A stretch of 36,874 nt of DNA from the NCBI GenBank assembly GCA_023413135.1, contig JAEZQK010000066.1:1-36874 (forward strand), written 5' to 3'. The first letter of the stretch is position 1; each line of letters begins with the position of its first letter. This stretch comes from Bacillota bacterium (GTDB taxonomy: Bacteria > Bacillota > Clostridia > Christensenellales > Aristaeellaceae). A program made the translations under genes and the position numbers. This document shows positions 8,463 through 16,126 of this stretch, piece by piece. Below the pieces are notes generated by a model. It made no database searches, had not been told where the DNA came from, and worked only from the letters and a program-made list of their open reading frames with translations.

Positions 8463-9869
8463 ATGAGGAGGATCCTTTGCGTATTGCTGCTGTGCGCCAT
8501 GCTGGCGCCGCTCTATACATGCGCGGCGGAGGGTGGCTTTTCGGGCTTTACACCGCTGGGCGATCCCAACCGTATGACCGATCCTAAGCGCTGGGGTGAA
8601 CTGAACACCCATGATCCGGCCATTCTGAAGGACGGAGACAGGTATTACGTATTTTCCACCGACGCCTCATATGGCGATTTGCATAAGCCGGGCATCCAGA
8701 TTCGTGTGTCTACCGACCTGATTGCCTGGGAGTACCTGGGCACGGCCTTTGCCGATTTTGAGCGGGATTGCGCCGAGGTGATCGCCTATGCAAAGCTGGA
8801 TCCGCTTACGAAGCAGGGGCTTTGGGCACCGGACGTTGTGAAGGTGGGCGAAGTATACCGGATGTATTTTTCCGCTTCCACCTTTGGTTCTTCACGCTCG
8901 TGCATCGCGCTGGCGGAAGCCGGCCGCCCGGAGGGGCCGTATGTTTACCGGGGCATTGTGGTGCGCTCCCACGCAAACGCGCTCAACGGAGCAAATGCAA
9001 TCGATCCATCCATCGTAACTGACGCGCAGGGCAATCAGTGGATGTCCTATGGCTCATTCTTTGGCGGCATCTTTCTGCAAATGCTGGATGTCGAAACCGG
9101 CATGCTTCTGGATCCGTCGGCCAAGCCGGTCCGCATTGCCGGCAGCAGGGGCGCTGCTATTGAGGGATCCTGTATCGTATACATGCCCGGCAACCAGTAC
9201 TATTACCTGTTTGTATCCTGCGGATCGCTGTCCAGCAACTACAATATCCGCGTAGGCCGCTCGCGGGAGATCACCGGCCCCTATGTTGATGCTTCCGGGC
9301 GAGATCTAAACAGCCTAGGCGCTGGTTACGACAGCACCATTGGCGTTAAGCTGATGGGCGGCTTTACATTTTTGTCGGATCCGGGCGTGCCGCCAACAAA
9401 AGGTACCAAGGCGCCCGGTCATAACGATGTGCTGATGGATGGCGAGGACTGCTTTATCGTTCACCATGCCAGAACCTTTAAGCTGCCCGACTATTGGTTC
9501 ACCATGAACGTTCGCCGGTTTTTCATAAACCGCTTCGATTGGCCTGTGGCCGCACCCAACCGCTACACCGGTGAAAAGCTGGCACCGGTCAGCATCCCCG
9601 ATGGCTCCTATGCGCTGGTATTCCACTTGGACGATACCAATACAAAAAGCCACGATTCCGTACGTGTGGCGCTGCGCAATGGAGAAATCACAGGCGCGGT
9701 TACCGGCAGCTACCGCATGTATGACCAGTATCAGATTACGTTGTTGCTGGATGGTGAGGAGTACGATGGGTTTGTACTCAAGCAGTACGATTGGGAACGC
9801 AAGAAGAATGTGTTTGCGTTCACCGCCATGAACGAAAAAGGGCAAGCCGTGTGGGGCTGTAGCCAATGA
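8463..9869 (+). CDS. GH43 glycoside hydrolase, exported (endo-arabinanase-like)
   Basis: 468 residues. Start ATG 8463 is chosen because GGGAG lies about 8 nt upstream and the protein then begins with a signal peptide, MRRILCVLLLCAMLAPL, cleaved near TCAAEG. A cysteine occurs there, but the preceding residues (LYT) do not make a good lipobox. GH43 motifs: THDPAIL (base), NAIDPSIVTD, AIEGSCIVY (acid) and APGHNDVL. It shares YGSFFGGI and NYNIRV with the upstream enzyme, so the two arose by duplication. The expected role is extracellular cleavage of arabinan to fragments for the importer. It starts 4 nt after the previous stop and ends the operon; no clear terminator follows. Confidence 0.88.
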   Translation: MRRILCVLLLCAMLAPLYTCAAEGGFSGFTPLGDPNRMTDPKRWGELNTHDPAILKDGDRYYVFSTDASYGDLHKPGIQIRVSTDLIAWEYLGTAFADFERDCAEVIAYAKLDPLTKQGLWAPDVVKVGEVYRMYFSASTFGSSRSCIALAEAGRPEGPYVYRGIVVRSHANALNGANAIDPSIVTDAQGNQWMSYGSFFGGIFLQMLDVETGMLLDPSAKPVRIAGSRGAAIEGSCIVYMPGNQYYYLFVSCGSLSSNYNIRVGRSREITGPYVDASGRDLNSLGAGYDSTIGVKLMGGFTFLSDPGVPPTKGTKAPGHNDVLMDGEDCFIVHHARTFKLPDYWFTMNVRRFFINRFDWPVAAPNRYTGEKLAPVSIPDGSYALVFHLDDTNTKSHDSVRVALRNGEITGAVTGSYRMYDQYQITLLLDGEEYDGFVLKQYDWERKKNVFAFTAMNEKGQAVWGCSQ

Positions 9870-9894
9870 TAGAATGGGCATCCTCTGTCACGTT

Positions 9895-10232
9895 TCAATC
9901 CTCTTCGTCAAGCCTCTCGATTCTAAATATGACGGGCCTTGTTCCATCGTTACAGCAGGCATCTTGAGCCTTCCCCTGGAGGGGAAGGTGGCGCGTAGCG
10001 CCGGATGAGGTGTTTTGCCGCTGAAAATCTGCTAAGTTGTTAACACCTCATCAGTCGACTTCGTCGACAGCTTCCCCTCCAGGGGAAGCCTTTGCAGGTT
10101 CGCCTTGCTCCTGGGTCAGAATTTGCCGTCCATCATATGCCAGAAGTCGTCGCGCTCATTGCTTCGTTCAAGCATGAATTCCTGTCCAACTTCAAATATG
10201 CTGCATGGTCCTGATTTGGGGTCCGCCAGATA
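9895..10232 (-). pseudogene. TIGR04076-like gene, split by a palindromic element
   Basis: Two coding remnants in the same orientation flank the element at 9967-10091. The upstream part (10232-10116) reads YLADPKSGPCSIFEVGQEF, then RDDFWHMMDGKF, and ends in TGA where the family as I recall it continues with a cysteine. The downstream part (about 9960-9895) reads ACCNDGTRPVIFRIERLDEE and stop. Both match my memory of TIGR04076 small cysteine-containing proteins, N-terminal and C-terminal respectively. About 30 codons between them are missing or replaced. A TAA at 10233-10235 interrupts the frame further upstream, and the true start is lost near element A. The product is not functional. Confidence 0.6.
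9967..10091. mobile_element. About 125-bp palindromic element (R1), MITE-like
   Basis: Both ends carry self-complementary hairpins: CTTCCCCTGGAGGGGAAG at 9970-9987 and CTTCCCCTCCAGGGGAAG at 10071-10088. Inside them, GATGAGGTGTT on the left pairs with AACACCTCATC on the right. It has no coding capacity. It sits inside the TIGR04076-like gene, and a solo half copy lies at 32805-32853. The ends and the insertion inside a gene support mobility in trans. Confidence 0.65.
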
Positions 10233-10284
10233 TTACTCCTGCAAATACTGCCCTGAAAGCAAATTGAAATATGCCGGACAGCAT

Positions 10285-10408
10285 GCGGGCGAACACAGTT
10301 CGCCCCTACATTTGATGGAGTCTGTTTTCCTCATTTCCGGAGTGCATAGAGGCCGGAAGAAGGGCCAATACACTCTTTACGGCGTAGGGGCGAACTGTGT
10401 TCGCCCGC
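10285..10408. mobile_element. 124-bp palindromic element, copy A
   Basis: The 25-bp terminal repeats (10285-10309 and 10384-10408) are perfect reverse complements. Each end is itself a hairpin with GGGCGAAC and GTTCGCCC arms. The interior right half contains CCGGAAGAA and CAATACACTCTTTACGGC, shared with copies B and C. The hairpin core (AACACAGTT) differs from that of copies B and C. There is no coding capacity. Confidence 0.7.
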
Positions 10409-10462
10409 CTATACGTTTCGGTATATGCTTTAAATCGGCATTGGAATATGCCGGATCGTTAA

Positions 10463-10586
10463 GCGGGCGATTGATAATCGCCCCTACGACGCAGTTTGTT
10501 TGTTGACGTCACTGCCGGAACACGCAAGAACCGGAAGAAAAGTCAATACACTCTTTACGGCGTAGGGGCGATTATCAATCGCCCGC
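10463..10586. mobile_element. 124-bp palindromic element, copy B
   Basis: It has the same length and plan as copy A. The 25-bp ends (10463-10487 and 10562-10586) are perfect reverse complements with core ATTGATAAT. The interior is nearly identical to copy C at 36585. The left flank AATATGCCGGA is shared with copy A, so the element may extend some 20 bp beyond the terminal repeat. Confidence 0.7.
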
Positions 10587-10621
10587 TCTGCCGCTGCAAG
10601 AATCATGCCTGGGATCATCTC

Positions 10622-10651
10622 TTGACGCCCTGGCAAGAATCAGAGTAAAAT
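10622..10651 (+). promoter_or_regulatory. Possible promoter of the GNAT gene
   Basis: TTGACG (10622-10627), an 18-nt spacer and TAAAAT (10646-10651). Transcription would start near 10658 and give an unusually long leader of about 190 nt before ATG 10849. Confidence 0.45.
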
Positions 10652-10690
10652 TTACCCAAGCATTTTACAAGCATGAAAGGCGGGTGAATT

Positions 10691-10825
10691 GCTGTGCTTT
10701 GGCGAACCCCGGACAAAGCAGCTCTCCATGCGAAGACCGTAGGATAATGGCCGGTGATGCTTTCCATGGAGATAACCAGGTTTCACCGGCATTTCCTGCG
10801 TGGCTTTGCTTGATTTTTTCAAAGC
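10691..10825 (+). ncRNA. Structured 5' leader with a predicted pseudoknot
   Basis: A hairpin is formed by GCTTTG (10696-10701) and CAAAGC (10714-10719). Two perfect 8-bp stems then interleave: TCTCCATG (10723-10730) with CATGGAGA (10765-10772), and GCCGGTGA (10750-10757) with TCACCGGC (10783-10790). The order 1-2-1'-2' is an H-type pseudoknot. Downstream, GCTTTG and CAAAGC recur (10803-10808, 10820-10825) and could pair alternatively with the first hairpin. It matches no riboswitch consensus I know. A regulatory role for the GNAT gene is inference. Confidence 0.35.
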
Positions 10826-10848
10826 AAAAAAGTACGGAGGAAATAAAC

Positions 10849-11322
10849 ATGAATATTCAAAAGCTTGATGTCACATATCGCAATAGCATCAATGCCTACA
10901 TCCGGTATCTATGGGGCGGTCCTCAAATTGTGACTCGCGGCAATTTGTACGATACCAGCGATCTGCCAGGTTTCGTTGCGGAAGGCGACGGAGCACTATT
11001 GGGCGCTGTCCTGTATCGCATGGAGGACGGCGAGTGCGAAGTTTCCGCGCTGTTTTCACTTGTGCAGGGCATTGGCGTTGGTACCAAACTGCTTGACGCG
11101 GTGGTGGAAGATGCGAAGGCCCAACAGGCCCGGAGATTGTGGCTGATCACGACGAACGACGATACGCAAGCCATCCGTTTTTACCAGAAGTACGGTTTTT
11201 CACTGAAGGCCGTGCATATCGGCGCCTTTGAAGTTACACGGAGGCTGAAAAAGGAATTGCCTGCGCGCGGGAATGACGGCATCCCTATTGAGCATGAGTT
11301 TGAATTTGAGATACTCTTCTAA
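10849..11322 (+). CDS. GNAT family N-acetyltransferase
   Basis: 157 residues. It transfers an acetyl group from acetyl-CoA to an unknown amine in the cytoplasm. The acetyl-CoA loop region reads LFSLVQGIGVGTKLLDAVVEDAK, corresponding to the Q/RxxGxG/A motif. The C-terminal NDDTQAIRFYQKYGFSLKAVH is the typical GNAT motif B. GGAGG precedes ATG 10849 by 8 nt; an in-frame upstream ATG at 10684 would place the structured leader inside the coding region and is rejected. It is monocistronic, with a long structured leader upstream and repeats downstream. Confidence 0.88.
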   Translation: MNIQKLDVTYRNSINAYIRYLWGGPQIVTRGNLYDTSDLPGFVAEGDGALLGAVLYRMEDGECEVSALFSLVQGIGVGTKLLDAVVEDAKAQQARRLWLITTNDDTQAIRFYQKYGFSLKAVHIGAFEVTRRLKKELPARGNDGIPIEHEFEFEILF

Positions 11323-11352
11323 GCAGGCGGGATGCGGTTGACCGGCAAAAAC

Positions 11353-11410
11353 GGGGGACGGTTTCATGCATTGAAGGATGCGGACGCAAGGAACCGTCCT
11401 TCGTGTTCCC
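11353..11410. repeat. GGGGACGG-type palindromic repeat, copy 1
   Basis: GGACGGTT at 11356-11363 pairs with AACCGTCC at 11392-11399 around a 28-nt loop. It shares its ends with the repeats at 18088-18107 and 19275-19378. It lies 30 nt after the GNAT stop and may also act as a 3' hairpin. Confidence 0.6.
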
Positions 11411-11482
11411 GTGATACAAATTCAAAACTTTAATGGTCGTTGTCGGACCTTAGATCGAGAATCGTGACATCACAGAATAAGC

Positions 11483-11573
11483 GTAGGGCTGGAGCTTGCT
11501 CCCGCCGTATATTGCACCATGTATCCTGTGACTATGCATGGATACAGACGGCGGGAGCAAGCCCCCGCCCTAC
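11483..11573. repeat. 91-bp palindromic element with GTAGGGC ends (D)
   Basis: The 26-bp terminal repeats (11483-11508 and 11548-11573) match at 24 of 26 positions as reverse complements. Each contains a hairpin with a GCTTGC core. An inner hairpin GTATCC/GGATAC fills most of the middle. The plan resembles elements A-C, but here the TAGGG edge faces outward. The rest of 11323-11673 shows no gene. Confidence 0.6.
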
Positions 11574-11673
11574 ATTGGTTCCATCGATGCATTTATGTTT
11601 TGGAACAGATACCCATGATGCAAGCATCCTTCCAAGGGATGTGAGCCTGGTGCGCCCAGGTGAGCATATTGTA

Positions 11674-12840
11674 TCACAGGCACATGGCGAAGATCTTCTC
11701 AATGTCGCTCTGATGAAGGTGCTTGAAGCCGGGCAGGATGCCGTCTCCGCAGGCTTTTTTTGCCATGACCGGGAAATTCTTCTCCTGGATACCTACCTCG
11801 GTGAAGGTGCTCTTGAGCCCCAGCGTGTTGAATAGGAAATCGGAAAGCATCTCGATGCTTTTCTTCGCCACGGCCATCGGCTTAAGTGCGGGATCAATGC
11901 CGAATACATTGGTGCCGAACTGATAATACTTTGACACCGTGGTCCCGTCCAGGCAGTATTCCATCCACCGGGGCGTCAGGATGGCAAGCCCAAGGCCATG
12001 GGTAATGTCGTAGATGGCGGACAACTCATGCTCCATGGGATGGCAGCTCCATGCCTGACGCTTCCCGCCGTTTGCAAAGCCGTTTATCGCCCAGGAGGAG
12101 GTCCACATCAGGTTGGCGCGGGCCTCGTAGTTGTCCGGCTCCTTCATGGCGATGGGCGCATACTTGATGATCGTCTTCATCATGCCCTCCATGAAGCAGT
12201 CCAGCATGTAGAGGTCAGGCTCCATATTGAAGTAGACCTCCAGAATGTGGGACATCATGTCGGCCGCGCCGCAGGCCGTCTGATAGGGGCTCACCGTGTA
12301 GGTGGTGGTGGGGTCGAGGAAGGAGACCTTGGGCAGAAGCTTAGGGTCCCCGCGGCCGATCTTGTCCAGGGTTTCCAAGTTGGAGACCACGCCGCCATTG
12401 TCCATTTCCGACCCGGTAGCGGACAGCGTCAGCACCGTGAGCACGGGCAGCGCCTGCTTAATAGGCGCGTGCTTGCTGAAGAAGTCCCACGGATCAAAGT
12501 CCACGCATGCTCCGGCAGCCATGAACTTGGTCGCGTCCAGCGTGGAGCCGCCGCCCACGGCCAGCAGCACGTCGATTTTTTCATCCTTGCAGATATTGGC
12601 GCCCTTGCGCACGGACTCGATGCGGGGATTTGGCTCGATGCCGGACAGCTCAAACAGGGTCAGTCCGGCCTTCCTGATTTCGGCTACGACCGCGTCATAC
12701 AGCCCGATCTTCTTGATGGAGCCGCCGCCGTAGGTCAGAAGCACGCGCTTGCCGTACTTTGAAAGCTCCTCTCCCAGATGGCTGAGTTGATTTTCTCCAA
12801 AGTATACCCTCGTGGGAATGTCATAGATGAAATTGTTCAT
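11674..12840 (-). CDS. Iron-containing alcohol dehydrogenase (butanol dehydrogenase-like)
   Basis: 388 residues, the usual length of group III alcohol dehydrogenases. It would reduce aldehydes or oxidise alcohols with NAD(P)H in the cytoplasm. The dinucleotide segment VLLAVGGGSTLDATKFMAAG is at about residues 90-110. Metal-site segments are ACGAADMMSHILEVYF with the Asp and first His, CHPMEHELSAIYDITHGLGL with further His ligands, and DGILPGFKHL near the end. The LSATGSEMDNGGVV segment is typical of YqhD/BdhA enzymes. AAGGAG lies 9 nt before the ATG. The promoter upstream has MerR-type geometry, which fits induction by aldehyde or electrophile stress. Confidence 0.92.
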   Translation of the reverse strand: MNNFIYDIPTRVYFGENQLSHLGEELSKYGKRVLLTYGGGSIKKIGLYDAVVAEIRKAGLTLFELSGIEPNPRIESVRKGANICKDEKIDVLLAVGGGSTLDATKFMAAGACVDFDPWDFFSKHAPIKQALPVLTVLTLSATGSEMDNGGVVSNLETLDKIGRGDPKLLPKVSFLDPTTTYTVSPYQTACGAADMMSHILEVYFNMEPDLYMLDCFMEGMMKTIIKYAPIAMKEPDNYEARANLMWTSSWAINGFANGGKRQAWSCHPMEHELSAIYDITHGLGLAILTPRWMEYCLDGTTVSKYYQFGTNVFGIDPALKPMAVAKKSIEMLSDFLFNTLGLKSTFTEVGIQEKNFPVMAKKACGDGILPGFKHLHQSDIEKIFAMCL

Positions 12841-12877
12841 GACTGCAGACTCCTTTCAATGTGAATGCTCTGTATAG

Positions 12878-12908
12878 ACATTAGCACCTAAAGTCGACTC
12901 TATGTCAA
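12878..12908 (-). promoter_or_regulatory. MerR-type promoter of the alcohol dehydrogenase
   Basis: Read on the minus strand: TTGACA (12908-12903), a long 19-nt spacer, and TAATGT (12883-12878). A dyad, TAAAGTCGACTCTA at 12889-12902, lies in the spacer and extends to 20 bp with 8 of 10 pairs matching. A 19-bp spacer with an embedded dyad is the hallmark of promoters twisted open by MerR-family activators. Confidence 0.6.
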
Positions 12909-13057
12909 GCGCTAATATCTTTTTCTAAAATGTGTATATTTCTTCGAGCTTTTTGTGAGTCGCCAAAAAGCACGATGCTCAATATAAATGTCAGCACAGG
13001 TATTAGGGCCAAGATTCCATAAAGCGGTCTATATCCCAGCAAACCTGCCACCATACC
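12905..13057 (-). pseudogene. MFS transporter remnant, C-terminal end only
   Basis: The minus-strand frame ends in GMVAGLLGYRPLYGILALIP, then VLTFILSIVLFGDSQKAR and a short charged tail before the stop. This is a typical last transmembrane helix and tail of a major facilitator transporter. Upstream of about 13057 the frame becomes the antisense of a merR fragment, so at least nine tenths of the transporter is gone. Its stop overlaps the -35 element of the alcohol dehydrogenase promoter. Confidence 0.5.
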
Positions 13058-13306
13058 ATGGAATGGGGGAAAGAAGGCGACGCTACTTTGCAGAAAAGAC
13101 GTGATTTGTATTATGAGCGTTTGGAAGCTGTAAAGCAGCAATTGGAGCAGGTTCAACAGGCAATGAAAGTTATTAAGTTCAAATGCTGGTATTACGACAC
13201 GGCTTTGGAAAAGGGTACGGAAAATGCTGTATTGAATTTGTCTCCTGATGAGATTCCGGAAGAATTGCAAAATGTCTATGCTCCATTTTGTGTAAGTGCC
13301 CAATAG
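13058..13306 (+). pseudogene. MerR-family regulator remnant lacking the DNA-binding domain
   Basis: The frame reads EGDATLQKRRDLYYERL, then EQVQQAMKVIKFKCWYYDTA, then LSPDEIPEELQNVYA. This is the coiled-coil dimerisation helix and C-terminus of MerR-type regulators that control aldehyde or alcohol dehydrogenase genes. The N-terminal winged helix is absent: the homology starts abruptly at the junction with the MFS remnant. There is no good ribosome site at ATG 13058. A single deletion across a divergent MFS/merR pair would create exactly this junction. Confidence 0.6.
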
Positions 13307-13434
13307 CAGACCGTTACCTGTAACTACCGATACTGGGTGTGCCGCCTTTGTTACGGCCCCCCTTGTTTGCCGGGCCGTGTATTCCTGCAAATCAGCCATA
13401 TTGCCACCATGCCCGGCCTCATTTTGCAGGCATA

Positions 13435-13468
13435 GAAAAAGACCCACCGCAATTGGCGAGTCTTTTTC
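13435..13468. terminator. Bidirectional terminator hairpin
   Basis: GAAAAAGAC (13435-13443) pairs with GTCTTTTTC (13460-13468), giving an A-run and a U-run on either side for both directions. It separates the merR remnant from the BlaR1-like gene. The remaining sequence of 13307-13544 shows no recognisable gene. Confidence 0.6.
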
Positions 13469-13544
13469 CGTAAGTTCAGCACTGCTTGTAATGGTGAACC
13501 TGCTACTGCACATTCTAACAGGAAGCGAGCCCGGGAAACGTCAA

Positions 13545-16125
13545 CTATAGTTGCAGCGACTCCAGCATAAGGTACCACTTCCCGTCGATTTGCTTAAGCC
13601 GTGCCTGCCGGCTTACAATCCCGGGTACGATTGTGCCATCGAGAAGGGATTTGTGGAATGTTAAGTCAATGATCACGACATCGTCTTTACCGGGTTCTTT
13701 CCGGGCTTCACCAAGTGTCCAAAGGCAAGGACGCATCTCAACAAGGTACTTCAGCTTCCCCTCCCTCGCGGCGAGCATCTCGGCGCTCTTGGCATCTGTT
13801 CCAATAGGTACACAGAGCGCGGCCATCAGTGCGGTATCCTGATCATAATAACAGGCGGTCATGAAGGCTTTGAGCGCACTTTGCGGTGAGCTGTGCACGT
13901 ACTCTTCCGTGGCCAGCGGCGCCAGATCCAGCTTCACATCGGACACGGTGAAGGTGAGCGCTGGGGTGCTTTCCTCTTGCACCAACATAAGCAAACGCTC
14001 TTTTAGCACCTTGTCAAATGCCTCCCAGTCTTTTGCTTCCCATAAAGTGTCGGCAGCCGCGTCCTCGATGTGCGTTATCATCTTGACAATCGCATCATGC
14101 CGCTCTCCGATGGTAATGTGACTCGGATCAACCGTCTTCCAATCCAATCGATACACATAACTGATTCTGCCTCGCATCGTCCACACAGGCATCAAAGAGA
14201 GATCCACCCCGCATCCATCTAGATAGTATGATATTCCATGCAGCTCCAGGAACGCTTCAGAGACGATTTTGTTGTCATAGCTTTCTATCGCTTCTCGTAT
14301 GCTTGAGCGACCCTCGTACTTTTCCAAAAGGACCTGGTAGTCTTTGGCGGTTTGATCACGGTATCCTTCGGGTGTCAAGGGAGAAAGAAGCTCCCGCCGC
14401 TCTTTTTTTACCTGGCTATCTTTCGGTATTGAAGTTGTAATGTCAACGTTTGAGAACCAAATAGACAGTGCGTTCCCGCCAAGCTCTTTTGCGATCTCGT
14501 TTAACTGCGCACCCAATTCATTGCCTGCGTCCTTAAGCGAAGGTGCCTCCCGTATCTTTGAGATATTCAGCGCGCGCGCCGCATGATCCGCACGAACGAG
14601 TGCGGCATCCAACAACCGGCTGCGTTCGGCACAGGTCAGCTTTTTGTTTTCGAGGTATCTCCAATTGAGCTCACAATCGAAAGACACATTTCCAGCCGGG
14701 TCATAGCACCAGAATCGGGTATTCCACCGTACTTTGTAGCTTAAGCCGGTGGGATTGCTCGCTTCTGCAACGCTGTATTGCAGGTGGCGCATGAAGCGGT
14801 TCTCCGGCCAGTGCTGATCAAAAACCGCTTTGAGCTCAGGCAATTGCAGCGTGATCTGCTTTGCAAATGCTTCGGTGGAGAGCTCTTCCCAGCCAGGGGT
14901 CTGCATGGACATCAAAAGGTCATAGTCCGCTTGCGGCATATATTCGGTTGCCGAGGTGAGCCACTCTCTTTCGGGGATTGAGAAGGTGGAGGCCGGTACC
15001 AAGGTGGAGGCCGGTACCTTATCCGCCAGCACACTGCCGGTGAGCAGCGCCAGCAGGAGCGTGCAGACAATGAATCCGGCGCCCGCCCTGCGTGGGCGAA
15101 ATGGGGTCATCAAAGCGATCCGTTGCTTGATCTGATTCATTTGTTTCACTCCTCCGTTAAGTGGTGAGCATAGAGGTGTGCGCGCAGTTCGTGTGAGCAG
15201 CGCCGCGCTTAAGATGGCATCCACATAGGCGCTCCGGTGCTCCGGCTCTTTCAGTGTGAGAACCGTCTCGTCACATGCCATTTCGCATAGGACGCCCATT
15301 TCACGAAACAAAAAAGGCATCAGCGGGTTGAACCAGTGCACCGCCAAGTTAAGGCAGCCCAGGGCTTTTCCCCACAGGTGCCCATGCTTTAAGTGGATCA
15401 ATTCGTGGGTCAGCATCAGGCTCAGTTGCTGAGGATCATACGCAATGGCGGGCAGTAGAAGCATCGGGCGCAACAGCCCCACTACCGTGGGTGACTGCAC
15501 GCAGGGCGCTACGTAGGCGGGCGGCGGCGTTATCCCAAGTCGAGCGCACTGCCCCGCCAGTGCAGCCTGGACTTCCTGAGGCACGGGGCTTTGCCAACGC
15601 CGGATCAGCCGCAGGAAGCGCGCATGCCGGATCGTTTGGAATAGCAATACGTTAAGCGCTCCCGCCATCCAAACCGCGAACAACACCTGCGCCCATGGGA
15701 TGCCGGACTTTCGATTGGTGGAAGGGGCAGCCGCTTGGATTGAGGCGGCTTGCAGTCGTATCGCCTGAGGTTTCTTTAGCGGCAGCCTCAAGAGAGACTG
15801 CGCCAGCCGTGCCCGGCGCGGCTGGATCATCGGCATTTGCCGAAGATTGTGCGCTCAGTGTTGAAGGAAGGGATGCATCTTCTGTTAAGGCGACTGCCTC
15901 CACTACCTGCGGAGCCGGCAGCGCGATCTTGGGCAGCAACAGCGCGGGCCGCCAGGGGAACAGCAGCAGCACGGTCAGCAACAACCCCAATTGATATAGC
16001 GTGCGCGCGCGGTAACGGGTCAGCAGCCGCTCTTTTAACAGCGCAAGCCCGCCCAGCAGCAGCGATACGCTGACCGACATGCTTATCAGCGAAACCAGAA
16101 AGCCCGCCGCATCGAAGGCACCCAT
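13545..16125 (-). pseudogene. BlaR1-like M56 peptidase sensor, frameshifted
   Basis: The coding sequence is in two frames. The N-terminal part (16125 to about 15720) begins MGAFDAAGFLVSLISMSVSV with membrane helices. The rest (15836-13545) carries the zinc site THELIHLKHGHLW (HExxH) and EMACDETVL, then a helix AGAGFIVCTLLLALLTG and an exported domain of about 490 residues. The frames overlap at 15652-15836. One extra base, for example in the GGGG run near 15735, would join them into about 859 residues. The sensor domain lacks the SxxK/SxN/KTG motifs of penicillin-binding sensors, so it would detect something else. The ATG is 1 nt after the blaI stop with AAAGGAGG inside blaI. An assembly error is a real alternative. 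Confidence 0.75.
14983..15018 (-). repeat. Perfect 18-bp tandem duplication in the BlaR1-like gene
   Basis: AAGGTGGAGGCCGGTACC occurs twice back to back (14983-15000, 15001-15018). It encodes two successive VPAST-type hexapeptides just outside the last membrane helix, and it keeps the frame. It looks like a recent slippage event. Confidence 0.85.
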
Positions 16126-16126
16126 A

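Noticed and set aside
10285..10586. CRISPR array from the repeated hairpins at 10285-10586
   Set aside because: There are only two 124-bp units with inverted, not direct, terminal repeats, no regular spacers and no cas genes.
10803..10830. Rho-independent terminator directly before the GNAT start codon
   Set aside because: The run after the hairpin is A-rich on the plus strand, so it would only work on the minus strand, where no gene ends. Considered only as part of the leader structure.
12905..13513. A continuous 202-codon minus-strand frame
   Set aside because: Only its last 50 codons resemble a protein (MFS end). The rest is antisense to the merR remnant, so the frame is a chance fusion and not one gene.
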